From Chloroflexota bacterium (lineage in GTDB: Bacteria > Chloroflexota > Limnocylindria > Limnocylindrales > CSP1-4): a stretch of 14,771 nucleotides of DNA. The position numbers and the translations under genes are program-made. The DNA is taken from NCBI GenBank assembly GCA_021812735.1, contig JAKAMV010000144.1, positions 1 to 14,771 on the forward strand, given 5' to 3'. A model generated the notes under the pieces. That model had not been told where the DNA came from, made no database searches, and saw nothing but the letters and a program-made list of their open reading frames with translations. Shown here in pieces: positions 6,332 through 12,655 of this stretch (its first letter is position 1; each line of letters starts with the position of its first letter).

Positions 6332-7714
6332 ATGGTGCGAGGGCTGCACGGCCTGACGGCCGAGGGGTCGCCCCGCGTGTCGACGTCGTCGCGCGACGCC
6401 GGCAGCGTGCGGCTGGGCGGGCTGACTGCCTACTGGCTCGGCCTGTCGGTCCTGTGGGGCGCGCTGACCACCGTCGTCCTCCCCCGCCTCGTCGAGCAGG
6501 CGGTCCCCGCGGCGGTCAAGACCAGCGCCCTCTCGCTGGTGGCGGGCGTGCAGGCCGTGGTCTCGATCGTGGTGCAGCCCGCCGCCGGCGCCGCCTCGGA
6601 CCACTGGTCGAGCCCCTGGGGCCGCCGGCGGCCGCTGATGGTCGCGGGGGTGGCGGCGCAGCTGCTGTTCCTGGCGCTGCTCGCCCGCGCCGGCGCCCTG
6701 TGGGCGATCGTCGTCGTGATGGCGCTGGGCGAGGTCGCGTCGAACACGGCGCAGGGACCGTACCAGGGGCTGCTGCCGGACATCGTGCCGCGCGAGCGCC
6801 GCGGGCTGGCCTCCGGACTCCTCGGCGGGGCACAGCTCGCGGGCCAGGTGCTGGGGGTCGCGGTGGCGGGGCTGCTCGTCGCGACGGGCAACGACGGGGC
6901 GGCGATCGCCTTCGCGGGCGGGGCGGTGGCGCTGGGCCTGCTGACCACGGTCGCGTCGACGGCGGAGCGCCCCACGGCAGGGCCGAGCACCGGGGTGGCC
7001 GCCGGGCTGCGCGCCAGCGCGTCCCGCGGCGTCGGCCACCTGCGCCACGGCCACGCCTGGCGCCGGGCGCTGCGGACGATGCTGCTCGACGTCTGGGGCC
7101 CGGACGTGCTGGAGCGCCGCGACTACGTCTGGCTGCTCGTCTCCCGCCTGGCGATCCTGATGGCGACAGGCACCCTCCAGCCGTTCATCTACTTCTACCT
7201 CGAGGACGCCATCGGCCTCGGCCCGTCGGCCGCCCAGGGGGTGGCGCCGCTGGCGGCGCTCGTCGCGGTGGTGGCCCTGCTGGCGGCGATCCCGGGCGGC
7301 GCCGCCACGGCCCGGTGGGGCCGGGTGCGGACGGTCCTCGCGAGCGCGCTGCTCGGCGCCGCGGGGGCGGCCGCGTTCGCGCTGGCGCCCTCGTACGCCG
7401 CGCTGTTCCCCATCGCCATCCCCTTCGGCATGGCGATGGGCGTGTTCCTGTCCGCGGACTGGGCGCTGCTGGTGGACCTCGTCCCGCCCGACGAGGCCGG
7501 CCGATACCTCGGCCTGTCCAACGTCGCCACGGCCGGGGCCGGCCTGCTCGCGGTGGCCATCGGCGGGCCCGTCGCCGACCTGCTGAACGCGGTGTCGGCG
7601 GGCCTCGGCTACCGGGCGGTGTTCGTGCTGGCGGCGGCCGAGTTCCTGGCCGGCGCCTGGTGCGTCCGCCACGTGCACGAGCCGTCGGCCATCCCCGGCG
7701 GGACCCGGTCGTGA
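6332..7714 (+). CDS. MFS transporter, GPH/SLC45-like
   Basis: This encodes 460 residues from the ATG at 6332, with a GAGGG ribosome binding site about 5 nt upstream; a GTG directly precedes it and another lies at 6335. Many hydrophobic segments are spread over two halves, consistent with 12 membrane helices. Between TM2 and TM3 the motif GAASDHWSSPWGRRRPLM (about residues 86-103) is the MFS motif A in the D...GRRRP form seen in sugar-type (GPH, SLC45) carriers. A longer cytoplasmic loop (about 212-265, with the Arg/His-rich HLRHGHAWRRALR) joins the halves. The second half includes PFIYFYLEDAIG and WALLVDLVPPDEAGRYLGLSN, the repeated-motif region. The substrate is unknown; a sugar or other small solute is the best guess. 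Its stop overlaps the next gene's start (GTGA), so the two are co-translated. Confidence 0.9.
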   Translation: MVRGLHGLTAEGSPRVSTSSRDAGSVRLGGLTAYWLGLSVLWGALTTVVLPRLVEQAVPAAVKTSALSLVAGVQAVVSIVVQPAAGAASDHWSSPWGRRRPLMVAGVAAQLLFLALLARAGALWAIVVVMALGEVASNTAQGPYQGLLPDIVPRERRGLASGLLGGAQLAGQVLGVAVAGLLVATGNDGAAIAFAGGAVALGLLTTVASTAERPTAGPSTGVAAGLRASASRGVGHLRHGHAWRRALRTMLLDVWGPDVLERRDYVWLLVSRLAILMATGTLQPFIYFYLEDAIGLGPSAAQGVAPLAALVAVVALLAAIPGGAATARWGRVRTVLASALLGAAGAAAFALAPSYAALFPIAIPFGMAMGVFLSADWALLVDLVPPDEAGRYLGLSNVATAGAGLLAVAIGGPVADLLNAVSAGLGYRAVFVLAAAEFLAGAWCVRHVHEPSAIPGGTRS

Positions 7715-8331
7715 GCGGCGACGGAGGAAGTCGCGGGAGGCACCCCGAACGGCGGCCCCATCCGCCGTCCACGGCCGCGCGCCTGCTCGAGCCGATCCTC
7801 GTCATCGCCGAGCAGGTGGACCGGCGCCGGCGGCGGATCCGCCCGGTCCGGCCCGACGGCCTGCTGGGCGTGGAGTTCCGGCGCCACGACGGGGCCGGCA
7901 CCCGCCTGCGGGACGGGACGCTGGTGCGCCGCGGCGACGTGGTCGCCGAGCTCCACCTGCGCAATGAGCGGGTCCGCGACGCGGCCCGGGCGCGCGGCTG
8001 GGTGGTCATCTTCGGCGCCCGACGCGACCTCGACGCGCTGGTGCGCTGGTGCGCCGCCCGGCCGCCCGGGTGCACGCCCGTGGCCGTGCACGCCTACTCC
8101 GTCCTGGGCGCGTTCCTCGAGCGCGGCGGCTTCGAGCGGCGGGCGCGCCGCCAGACGGTCCGGGTGCGGCTCGACGGGTGGTTCATGCGCTGGCTCCTCG
8201 GCAGGTTCTCGCCGCAGGGCGAGGCGCGCCTGCTGGCGGGCCGCGGGGCGCTGGAGGCGGCCGACTACTGGCTGCCCGTGCCCCGGACCGGGCGGCAGGG
8301 GGAGGCGGCCCGCGTGGCGGCGATGCCCTAG
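7711..8331 (+). CDS. Soluble YkoP-like protein coupled to the MFS gene
   Basis: This encodes 206 residues from a GTG overlapping the transporter stop. There is no signal peptide or membrane helix. After a Pro/Arg-rich start the protein reads EPILVIAEQVDRRRRRIRPV, then GLLGVEFRRHDG, LRDGTLVRRGDVVAELHLRN and, near the end, DGWFMRWLLGRFSPQGEARL with EAADYWLP. The GD-x-V-x-ELHLRN core and the late hydrophobic segment with a following P-x-G resemble the YkoP-like domain found alone or next to polysaccharide deacetylases in other bacteria; this is my recollection of the family, without an alignment. Its biochemical role is unknown, so no activity is proposed. Coupling to a transporter suggests a shared cell-surface or solute role. 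Its TAG stop shares the palindrome CTAG with the convergent gene. A general unknown protein remains possible. Confidence 0.6.
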   Translation: MSGDGGSRGRHPERRPHPPSTAARLLEPILVIAEQVDRRRRRIRPVRPDGLLGVEFRRHDGAGTRLRDGTLVRRGDVVAELHLRNERVRDAARARGWVVIFGARRDLDALVRWCAARPPGCTPVAVHAYSVLGAFLERGGFERRARRQTVRVRLDGWFMRWLLGRFSPQGEARLLAGRGALEAADYWLPVPRTGRQGEAARVAAMP

Positions 8332-8591
8332 CCGCCCGAGACCGCCAGCACGACGTCCACGACCGAGCCCGGCGCCACCGGCGAGCCCAGTCCCGCCGCC
8401 TCGCCGTCAACGAACACCCTGATGTGCTCGCGGATCTCCGGTCCCGCCGCGAGCAGCCGGTCGTGCATGCCGGGCGCCTGCCGGTTGAGCGCGTCCAGCA
8501 CGTCCCCGACCGTGGCGCCGGGGAGCGCAAGGCGGCGGGGCGTGCCCGGGAACAGCGTCACCAGCGCGCCCGGCAGCCGCACCTCCGCCAT
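8328..8591 (-). CDS. MoaD/ThiS-family ubiquitin-like sulfur carrier
   Basis: This encodes 87 residues, the usual size for the family. Beta-grasp features are visible: a strand pair at the start (VRLPGALVTLF), TVGDVLDALNRQAPGMHDRLL as the first helix, IRVFVDGEAAGLGSPVAPGSVVDVVLAVSGG as the typical end. The protein stops directly after Gly-Gly, the residues that are adenylated and thiocarboxylated by an E1-like MoeB/ThiF enzyme, so it looks functional. No E1, MoaE, ThiG or molybdopterin gene occurs in the window. It is the second gene of a leftward pair, 19 bp after the propeller gene, with no strong ribosome binding site of its own. Possible roles are molybdopterin synthesis, thiolation for another sulfur pathway or protein conjugation; the sequence cannot decide. 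Confidence 0.85.
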   Translation of the reverse strand: MAEVRLPGALVTLFPGTPRRLALPGATVGDVLDALNRQAPGMHDRLLAAGPEIREHIRVFVDGEAAGLGSPVAPGSVVDVVLAVSGG

Positions 8592-8610
8592 CGGGATCGC
8601 CCGTCGCCCG

Positions 8611-9684
8611 CTAGTCCGCCAGCACCGCGACGTCCACCGACGCGATGGCCGGCAGCGAGGCGGCGATCTCGCGCCAGGTGTCGCCCTCGTCGGCCGACGC
8701 GAACAGCTGACCGGACTGGGCGCCGAAGTAGACCCCCGGACGGTCGAGCGAGTCCACGCCCATCGCCTGGCGCAGCACCGACAGCCAGGCGTGCTCCTGC
8801 GGCAGCCCGCTGCTCAGCCGCTGCCAGCTGGCGCCGCCGTCGCGCGTTCGCCAGACGGCGGGCTTGGCGTCCAGCACATAGCGGCCCTTGTCCGGGGTGG
8901 TCAGGGGCAGCACCCAGGCGGTCTGCGCGTCGCGCGGGTGGACGCTCATCACGAAGCCGAACTCGGACGGCAGGCTGCCGGTGATCTCCTGCCACCCGGC
9001 GCCCCCGTCGTCGGAGCGGTAGACGCCGCAGTGGTTCTGCTGGAACAGCGTCTGGTCGGTGCCGGCCGCGAGGGCGAACTTGTGGACGCAGGAGCCCACC
9101 TCCTGCGGCGGGCCCGGGTTGTAGTCCTGGCGCACGCCCCGGTTGCGGGGGGTCCAGGAGGCGCCGCCGTCGACGGTCTCGAACACGCCCACGGCGCTCG
9201 CGCCCACCCACATGCGGTTCGGGTCGTCCGGGTGCGGGACGATGGTGTGGAGGATGAGGCCGCCGTTGCCCGGCATCCAGTCGGGGGTGGACGGGTGCCG
9301 GCGGAGGCCCTCGACGTGCCGCCAGGTCGCGCCCGCGTCGTCGCTCCGGAACAGCCCGGCGGGCTCGGCGCCCGCGTACACCGAGCCGTGGGCGGGCATC
9401 ACGCTCCAGAGCCGGGTCAGCTTGGGCCCGTCGTCGCCGTAGGTGAGCCCGTCCGAGCTGTGCGTCCAGCTCTCGCCGAGGTCCGGCGAACGGAAGACGG
9501 CGGGGCCGAACCAGGGCGAGGCGGCGGCCGCGTAGAGGGAGCCGTCGGACGGGTCGTAGACCGCGTCGCGGACTTCGAAACCCTCACAGAACGGCCCGCG
9601 CACACGCCAGTCGCGGCGGGCCTCGTCGGCGTCGAGCAGGAAGACGCCCTTCTTGGTTCCGACCATCAGCAGGACGCGCGGCAT
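8611..9684 (-). CDS. Cytosolic Asp-box (BNR) beta-propeller protein
   Basis: This encodes 357 residues from an ATG with GAGGAGG 5 nt upstream (9690-9696). Six Asp-boxes of the S/T-x-D-x-G-x-x-W type are visible: SPDLGESW (66), SDDAGATW (114), TVDGGASW (170), SDDGGAGW (224), TRDGGASW (280) and SADEGDTW (330), spaced about 50 residues apart, so a six- or seven-bladed propeller is expected. Such proteins are often annotated as exo-alpha-sialidase, but the N-terminus (MPRVLLMVGTKKGVFLLD) is a first blade strand, not a signal peptide, and I see no clear sialidase Arg triad (FRIP motif absent). It is more likely a cytosolic binding or scaffold protein related to photosynthesis-factor-like or VPS10-like propellers. 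The tight pairing with the MoaD-like gene suggests a common process, perhaps as its partner or target. Confidence 0.85.
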   Translation of the reverse strand: MPRVLLMVGTKKGVFLLDADEARRDWRVRGPFCEGFEVRDAVYDPSDGSLYAAAASPWFGPAVFRSPDLGESWTHSSDGLTYGDDGPKLTRLWSVMPAHGSVYAGAEPAGLFRSDDAGATWRHVEGLRRHPSTPDWMPGNGGLILHTIVPHPDDPNRMWVGASAVGVFETVDGGASWTPRNRGVRQDYNPGPPQEVGSCVHKFALAAGTDQTLFQQNHCGVYRSDDGGAGWQEITGSLPSEFGFVMSVHPRDAQTAWVLPLTTPDKGRYVLDAKPAVWRTRDGGASWQRLSSGLPQEHAWLSVLRQAMGVDSLDRPGVYFGAQSGQLFASADEGDTWREIAASLPAIASVDVAVLAD

Positions 9685-10003
9685 GTGGACCTCCTCAGTG
9701 GCGGCTGCCGAGCCGCCCGGGCACGGGATCGGGCTTGGGGGTCTGGTCGCCTAGGGTAACCGGGCGGCGACGATTCGGACAGGCGGGCCGGATCTGCCGC
9801 ACCCAGGGAACCCGCGGCTCGAGCGCGGCGTCGGGGACGACATGGCCGGCGGCCCGCTTCGGTGCGACCTTCGACAGGGCCAGCCCCGGGCCGGAGCGCG
9901 CATCGTGGCCGCGAATAAGCCCCGGCGAAGGCAGCGATGCGAGGATAGGTCGATGATTGGGGGCACGCCGGGATCAGTTGCCATGAGCGGAGGACACCTC
10001 GCC
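9685..10003. other. Divergent intergenic region, 319 bp
   Basis: This lies between the leftward propeller gene and the rightward surface-protein gene. It holds the two ribosome binding sites (9690-9696 minus strand, GGAGGA 9989-9994 plus strand). An ATG at 9842 opens in frame with the surface protein, but the segment it adds looks non-coding and would bury the signal peptide. No RNA motif or convincing promoter was recognised. Confidence 0.55.
9989..9994 (+). promoter_or_regulatory. Ribosome binding site deciding the surface-protein start
   Basis: GGAGGA is 9 nt before the ATG at 10004. It selects this start over in-frame ATGs at 9983, 9953 and 9842 and puts the signal peptide at the N-terminus. 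Confidence 0.7.
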
Positions 10004-12169
10004 ATGAACCGTTCGATCCGCCACAGCGTCGGGTTCGGTCGCCTGGCCGTTCCCGTCGCGATCGCCGCGCTGCTTGGGCCGCTCGTGCCCGCGGTCACGC
10101 CAGCGGTCGCGTTCGCGACCGTCGACCCGGCCACGGTGGCGCCGATGCCCGCCACCACCGCCAAGGACGCGCCCGTGCCGGCCTGGACCACCGTGGGCGG
10201 GCCGGTCGTGCACGAGAGCTCGGCCGGCCAGCTCGCGAACAACAGCACGATCATCCTGACGATCCCGGCGACGTTCGAGTTCAACACCGCGGTCGGCTCC
10301 GTCGCGGCGGGGGGCACCGGGTGCGCCTCGATGGTCCTCTCGAGCCTCTCCTACCCCGACGCGCAGCACGTGCTGGTGACGGTCAGCACCCAGTCGACCG
10401 TCGCGTGCGACGTCACGTGGAACGGGCTCCAGGTGCACCCCGTCTCGAAGTCGCTCGGCGGGCTCGCCCAGGTCACCGGGTCGATCACCAACACCGGCAC
10501 GAGCGCGGGCGTCATCGGCTCGTCGGGCTACGGGACGCTGGTGGAGGTCCCCGGGCCCGCGGACCATCTCGCCTTCAGCACCCAGCCGTCGTTCGGCGTC
10601 CCGGGCTTCGCGTTCCAGACCCAGCCGGCCGTGATCGTCGCTGACGCGGTCGGCAACCGGGTGTTCTCGGACAGCTCGACCGTGGTCGCGCTCACGCTGA
10701 TCAATCCCAGTGGCGTGAGCGGCGTGCTGACCTGCAACTCGGCCACGGCCAACCAAGGGCTGGCGACGTTCAGCGGCTGCCGGATCAATACCGCCGCCGT
10801 CGGCTACAAGCTCAGCGCCGCCGGCGGCAGCTACACGAGCGCGACGAGCAGCCTGTTCGACGTCGCCGACACGCTGGTGTTCACCACCCAGCCGGCCGGC
10901 GCGAAGGGCGGTGCCGCGTTCACGACCCAGCCCGTGGTCGAGATCAGGGCGGGCTCGACGAAGGCGGTGAACACGTCGGGCGCGTCGGTCCAGCTGTCCA
11001 TCAACACCGCTCCGGCCACCGGCGGCAACCTGACCTGCACCACGAATCCGGTGTCGTCGAGCGCCGGCGTCGCCACCTTCGCCAGCTCCGGCTGCGCGAT
11101 CGACAAGGTCGGCACCTACACGCTGCGGGCCACGGCCGGCGTGCTCAGCGTGGCGTCGGGCAGCCTGACGGTCATGGCGGGCCTCGCCTCGAAGGTCACC
11201 TTCGTCCAGCAGCCGGCGGGCGCGGAGGCGGGCCAGGCGTTCACGACCCAGCCGATCGTCGCGATCACCGACGCCGGCGGCAACGTCGTGTCGAGCGGCG
11301 TGAGCGCGACGGTCGTCCTGTCCATCGGTTCGAACCCGGGCGTCCCGGCCGGCGTGCTCACCTGCGCGCCGGGGCTGTCGCTCGCGACCGCCACCAGCGG
11401 GGCGAATGCCGGCCAAGCCCTGTTCTCGGGCTGCGCGATCTCCAACTCGGGGATCGGCTACACGCTGCTCGCCACCCCGTTGAACGTCGTCTGCGCGGCG
11501 GGTGCCTGCGCGACGTCGGGCGTCCTCGCGGCGTCGACGTCCTCCGCGTTCACGGTCACCGCGCCCACGGCGGTGATCACGCTCACCCCGTCGGCGAGCG
11601 TGATCACCTGGGGATCGACCGTCTACCTCACGACCCACTTCGCCAAGAACGGCGCCGGGAAGTCCTTCACCATCCAGGGCACCCGCGACGGCGTGAACTG
11701 GACGGCGATCGCGACGCGGACCGCCGACGCGAGCGGCAACGACATGTTCGCCTACCGACCGGAGACGAACCTCTGGTACCGCGACGTGTTCGCCGGCACG
11801 TCGGACCTCGCCGCCGGGATGAGCAATCAGCCGCGGGTGGTCGACCGCCAGATCGCGATCCTGCGCCCGACGAACTTCGGCCGTGTGAAGGCCATCTCCG
11901 CCGGCACGAAGGTGACGTTCACGACGACCGTCCGCCCGGCGCGGCCGGAGCTGCCCAAGGCCAAGGTCACGTTCCGGTTCTACCGGTTCGTGTCGGGCCA
12001 CTGGACCTACGTGACCAAGCGGGACGTCTACATCGACTCGACGGGGCGCGCGTCGTGGACGTGGACGTTCTCGACGCGCGGCGAGTGGTACGTCCGCTCG
12101 ATCGCGAACCCGACCCCGTACAACGCGAACAGCGTCTGGGGCCCGCTCGAGCGGTACAGCGTCCGCTGA
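10004..12169 (+). CDS. Secreted protein with Ig-like TQP repeats
   Basis: This encodes 721 residues. The Sec signal peptide ends near AVAFA|TV (residue 38). The segment of about 60-180 is a beta-rich N-terminal domain (for example IILTIPATFEFNTAVGSV). Three related Ig-like repeats follow from about residues 187, 288 and 396. Each opens with F-x-x-QP, then a FxTQPxVxI strand (two of the three continue to a DAxGN-like turn), and each carries two cysteines, one in LTC and one in SGC, that could form a disulfide. Repeat 3 holds an extra Cys pair in VVCAAGACA. From about 520 on there are two further beta-sandwich-like segments, aromatic-rich near the end (FRFYRFVSGHWTYV). No LPXTG, SLH or membrane anchor is visible, so it is released or held non-covalently. 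Adhesion or a surface-coat role is likely for this architecture; no enzyme motif is seen. A terminator follows. Confidence 0.85.
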   Translation: MNRSIRHSVGFGRLAVPVAIAALLGPLVPAVTPAVAFATVDPATVAPMPATTAKDAPVPAWTTVGGPVVHESSAGQLANNSTIILTIPATFEFNTAVGSVAAGGTGCASMVLSSLSYPDAQHVLVTVSTQSTVACDVTWNGLQVHPVSKSLGGLAQVTGSITNTGTSAGVIGSSGYGTLVEVPGPADHLAFSTQPSFGVPGFAFQTQPAVIVADAVGNRVFSDSSTVVALTLINPSGVSGVLTCNSATANQGLATFSGCRINTAAVGYKLSAAGGSYTSATSSLFDVADTLVFTTQPAGAKGGAAFTTQPVVEIRAGSTKAVNTSGASVQLSINTAPATGGNLTCTTNPVSSSAGVATFASSGCAIDKVGTYTLRATAGVLSVASGSLTVMAGLASKVTFVQQPAGAEAGQAFTTQPIVAITDAGGNVVSSGVSATVVLSIGSNPGVPAGVLTCAPGLSLATATSGANAGQALFSGCAISNSGIGYTLLATPLNVVCAAGACATSGVLAASTSSAFTVTAPTAVITLTPSASVITWGSTVYLTTHFAKNGAGKSFTIQGTRDGVNWTAIATRTADASGNDMFAYRPETNLWYRDVFAGTSDLAAGMSNQPRVVDRQIAILRPTNFGRVKAISAGTKVTFTTTVRPARPELPKAKVTFRFYRFVSGHWTYVTKRDVYIDSTGRASWTWTFSTRGEWYVRSIANPTPYNANSVWGPLERYSVR

Positions 12170-12194
12170 CGCCGGACTGGCCCGCGTTCGGAAC

Positions 12195-12220
12195 GGAGCC
12201 CCGCCCGACGGCGGGGCTCC
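12195..12220 (+). terminator. Intrinsic-type terminator after the surface-protein gene
   Basis: GGAGCCCCGCC (12195-12205) pairs perfectly with GGCGGGGCTCC (12210-12220) around a CGAC loop. It begins 26 bp after the stop. Only a weak T-containing tail (TCGATTC) follows, as often in very GC-rich genomes. Confidence 0.7.
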
Positions 12221-12270
12221 TCGATTCACGAACGGCGGCGGCTCCGCGGCGGCAGCGCGCGGCGACCGGT

Positions 12271-12308
12271 GGGCCCACGGGCGCGGAGATCGGAGGGCCC
12301 ACGGGCGC
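12271..12308. repeat. 14-bp direct repeat pair
   Basis: GGGCCCACGGGCGC occurs at 12271-12284 and 12295-12308, with start points 24 bp apart. No function is evident. Confidence 0.7.
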
Positions 12309-12483
12309 CCTGCCTGCGCGTCGCAGGGATCTCTGGAGAGCGCGCCCTGATCTCGGCGTTCGAGGGCCCGGTCCAGTCAGTTATGCATGGAAGGACTAGT
12401 AGCCCGCGAGCGCCGCCCGCAAGGGCGTCGATTGGCGTCGAATCGCGACGTTTCGCAACCTTCGAGCACCAACGATGCGCCGC

Positions 12484-12547
12484 GCGCATAGGTGACGCCG
12501 CCGGCGCGCCAGGCCGGGGCTAAGAGTCCTGTGGCGCATAGGTGACG
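12484..12547. repeat. 14-bp direct repeat pair GCGCATAGGTGACG
   Basis: GCGCATAGGTGACG occurs at 12484-12497 and 12534-12547, starts 50 bp apart. The second copy leads straight into the tandem tract that follows. The AT-containing core (CATAGGTGA) makes chance identity less likely than for pure GC repeats. Confidence 0.7.
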
Positions 12548-12628
12548 GATCGCCGCTCGCCGCCGACGTCCGACGGTGACGGACCGCCGCTCGCCGACGC
12601 CGCCGACCCCCGCCGCTCGCCGCCGACG
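12541..12628. repeat. Degenerate tandem tract near the dehydrogenase stop
   Basis: A 22-bp unit at 12541-12562 recurs at 12575-12596 with one mismatch (T to C at the tenth base), a 34-bp period. A shorter partial copy, CGCCGCTCGCCGCCGACG, is at 12551-12568 and again at 12611-12628. The tract ends about 28 bp beyond the stop codon of the leftward gene. Confidence 0.7.
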
Positions 12629-12655
12629 CCGGACCGCCGCCGCCGCCCGGCTCCG

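Larger units (their letters stand above)
12170..12655. other. Intergenic region, 486 bp, rich in short repeats
   Basis: No convincing gene is visible. Open frames here are out-of-frame extensions with Arg/Pro-biased translations. The region contains a terminator hairpin at its start, two 14-bp direct-repeat pairs, a degenerate tandem CGCCG/CGACG tract next to the end of the dehydrogenase gene, and a short 5-bp stem with a GCAA loop (12414-12427). The middle (about 12370-12480) is less GC-rich than the surroundings. Confidence 0.6.

Noticed and set aside
9753..9758. TACCCT on the minus strand as a -10 box for the propeller gene
   Set aside because: It fits TANNNT, but no acceptable -35 lies at the right distance; too weak to list.
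9974..12229. 751-codon minus-strand frame over the surface-protein gene
   Set aside because: It is Arg/Gly/Asp-rich with no domain, and antisense to a well-supported secreted protein.
12330..12375. Possible tRNA-like T-arm (GGCGTTCGAGGGCCC)
   Set aside because: No matching acceptor, D-arm or anticodon stem could be assembled around it.
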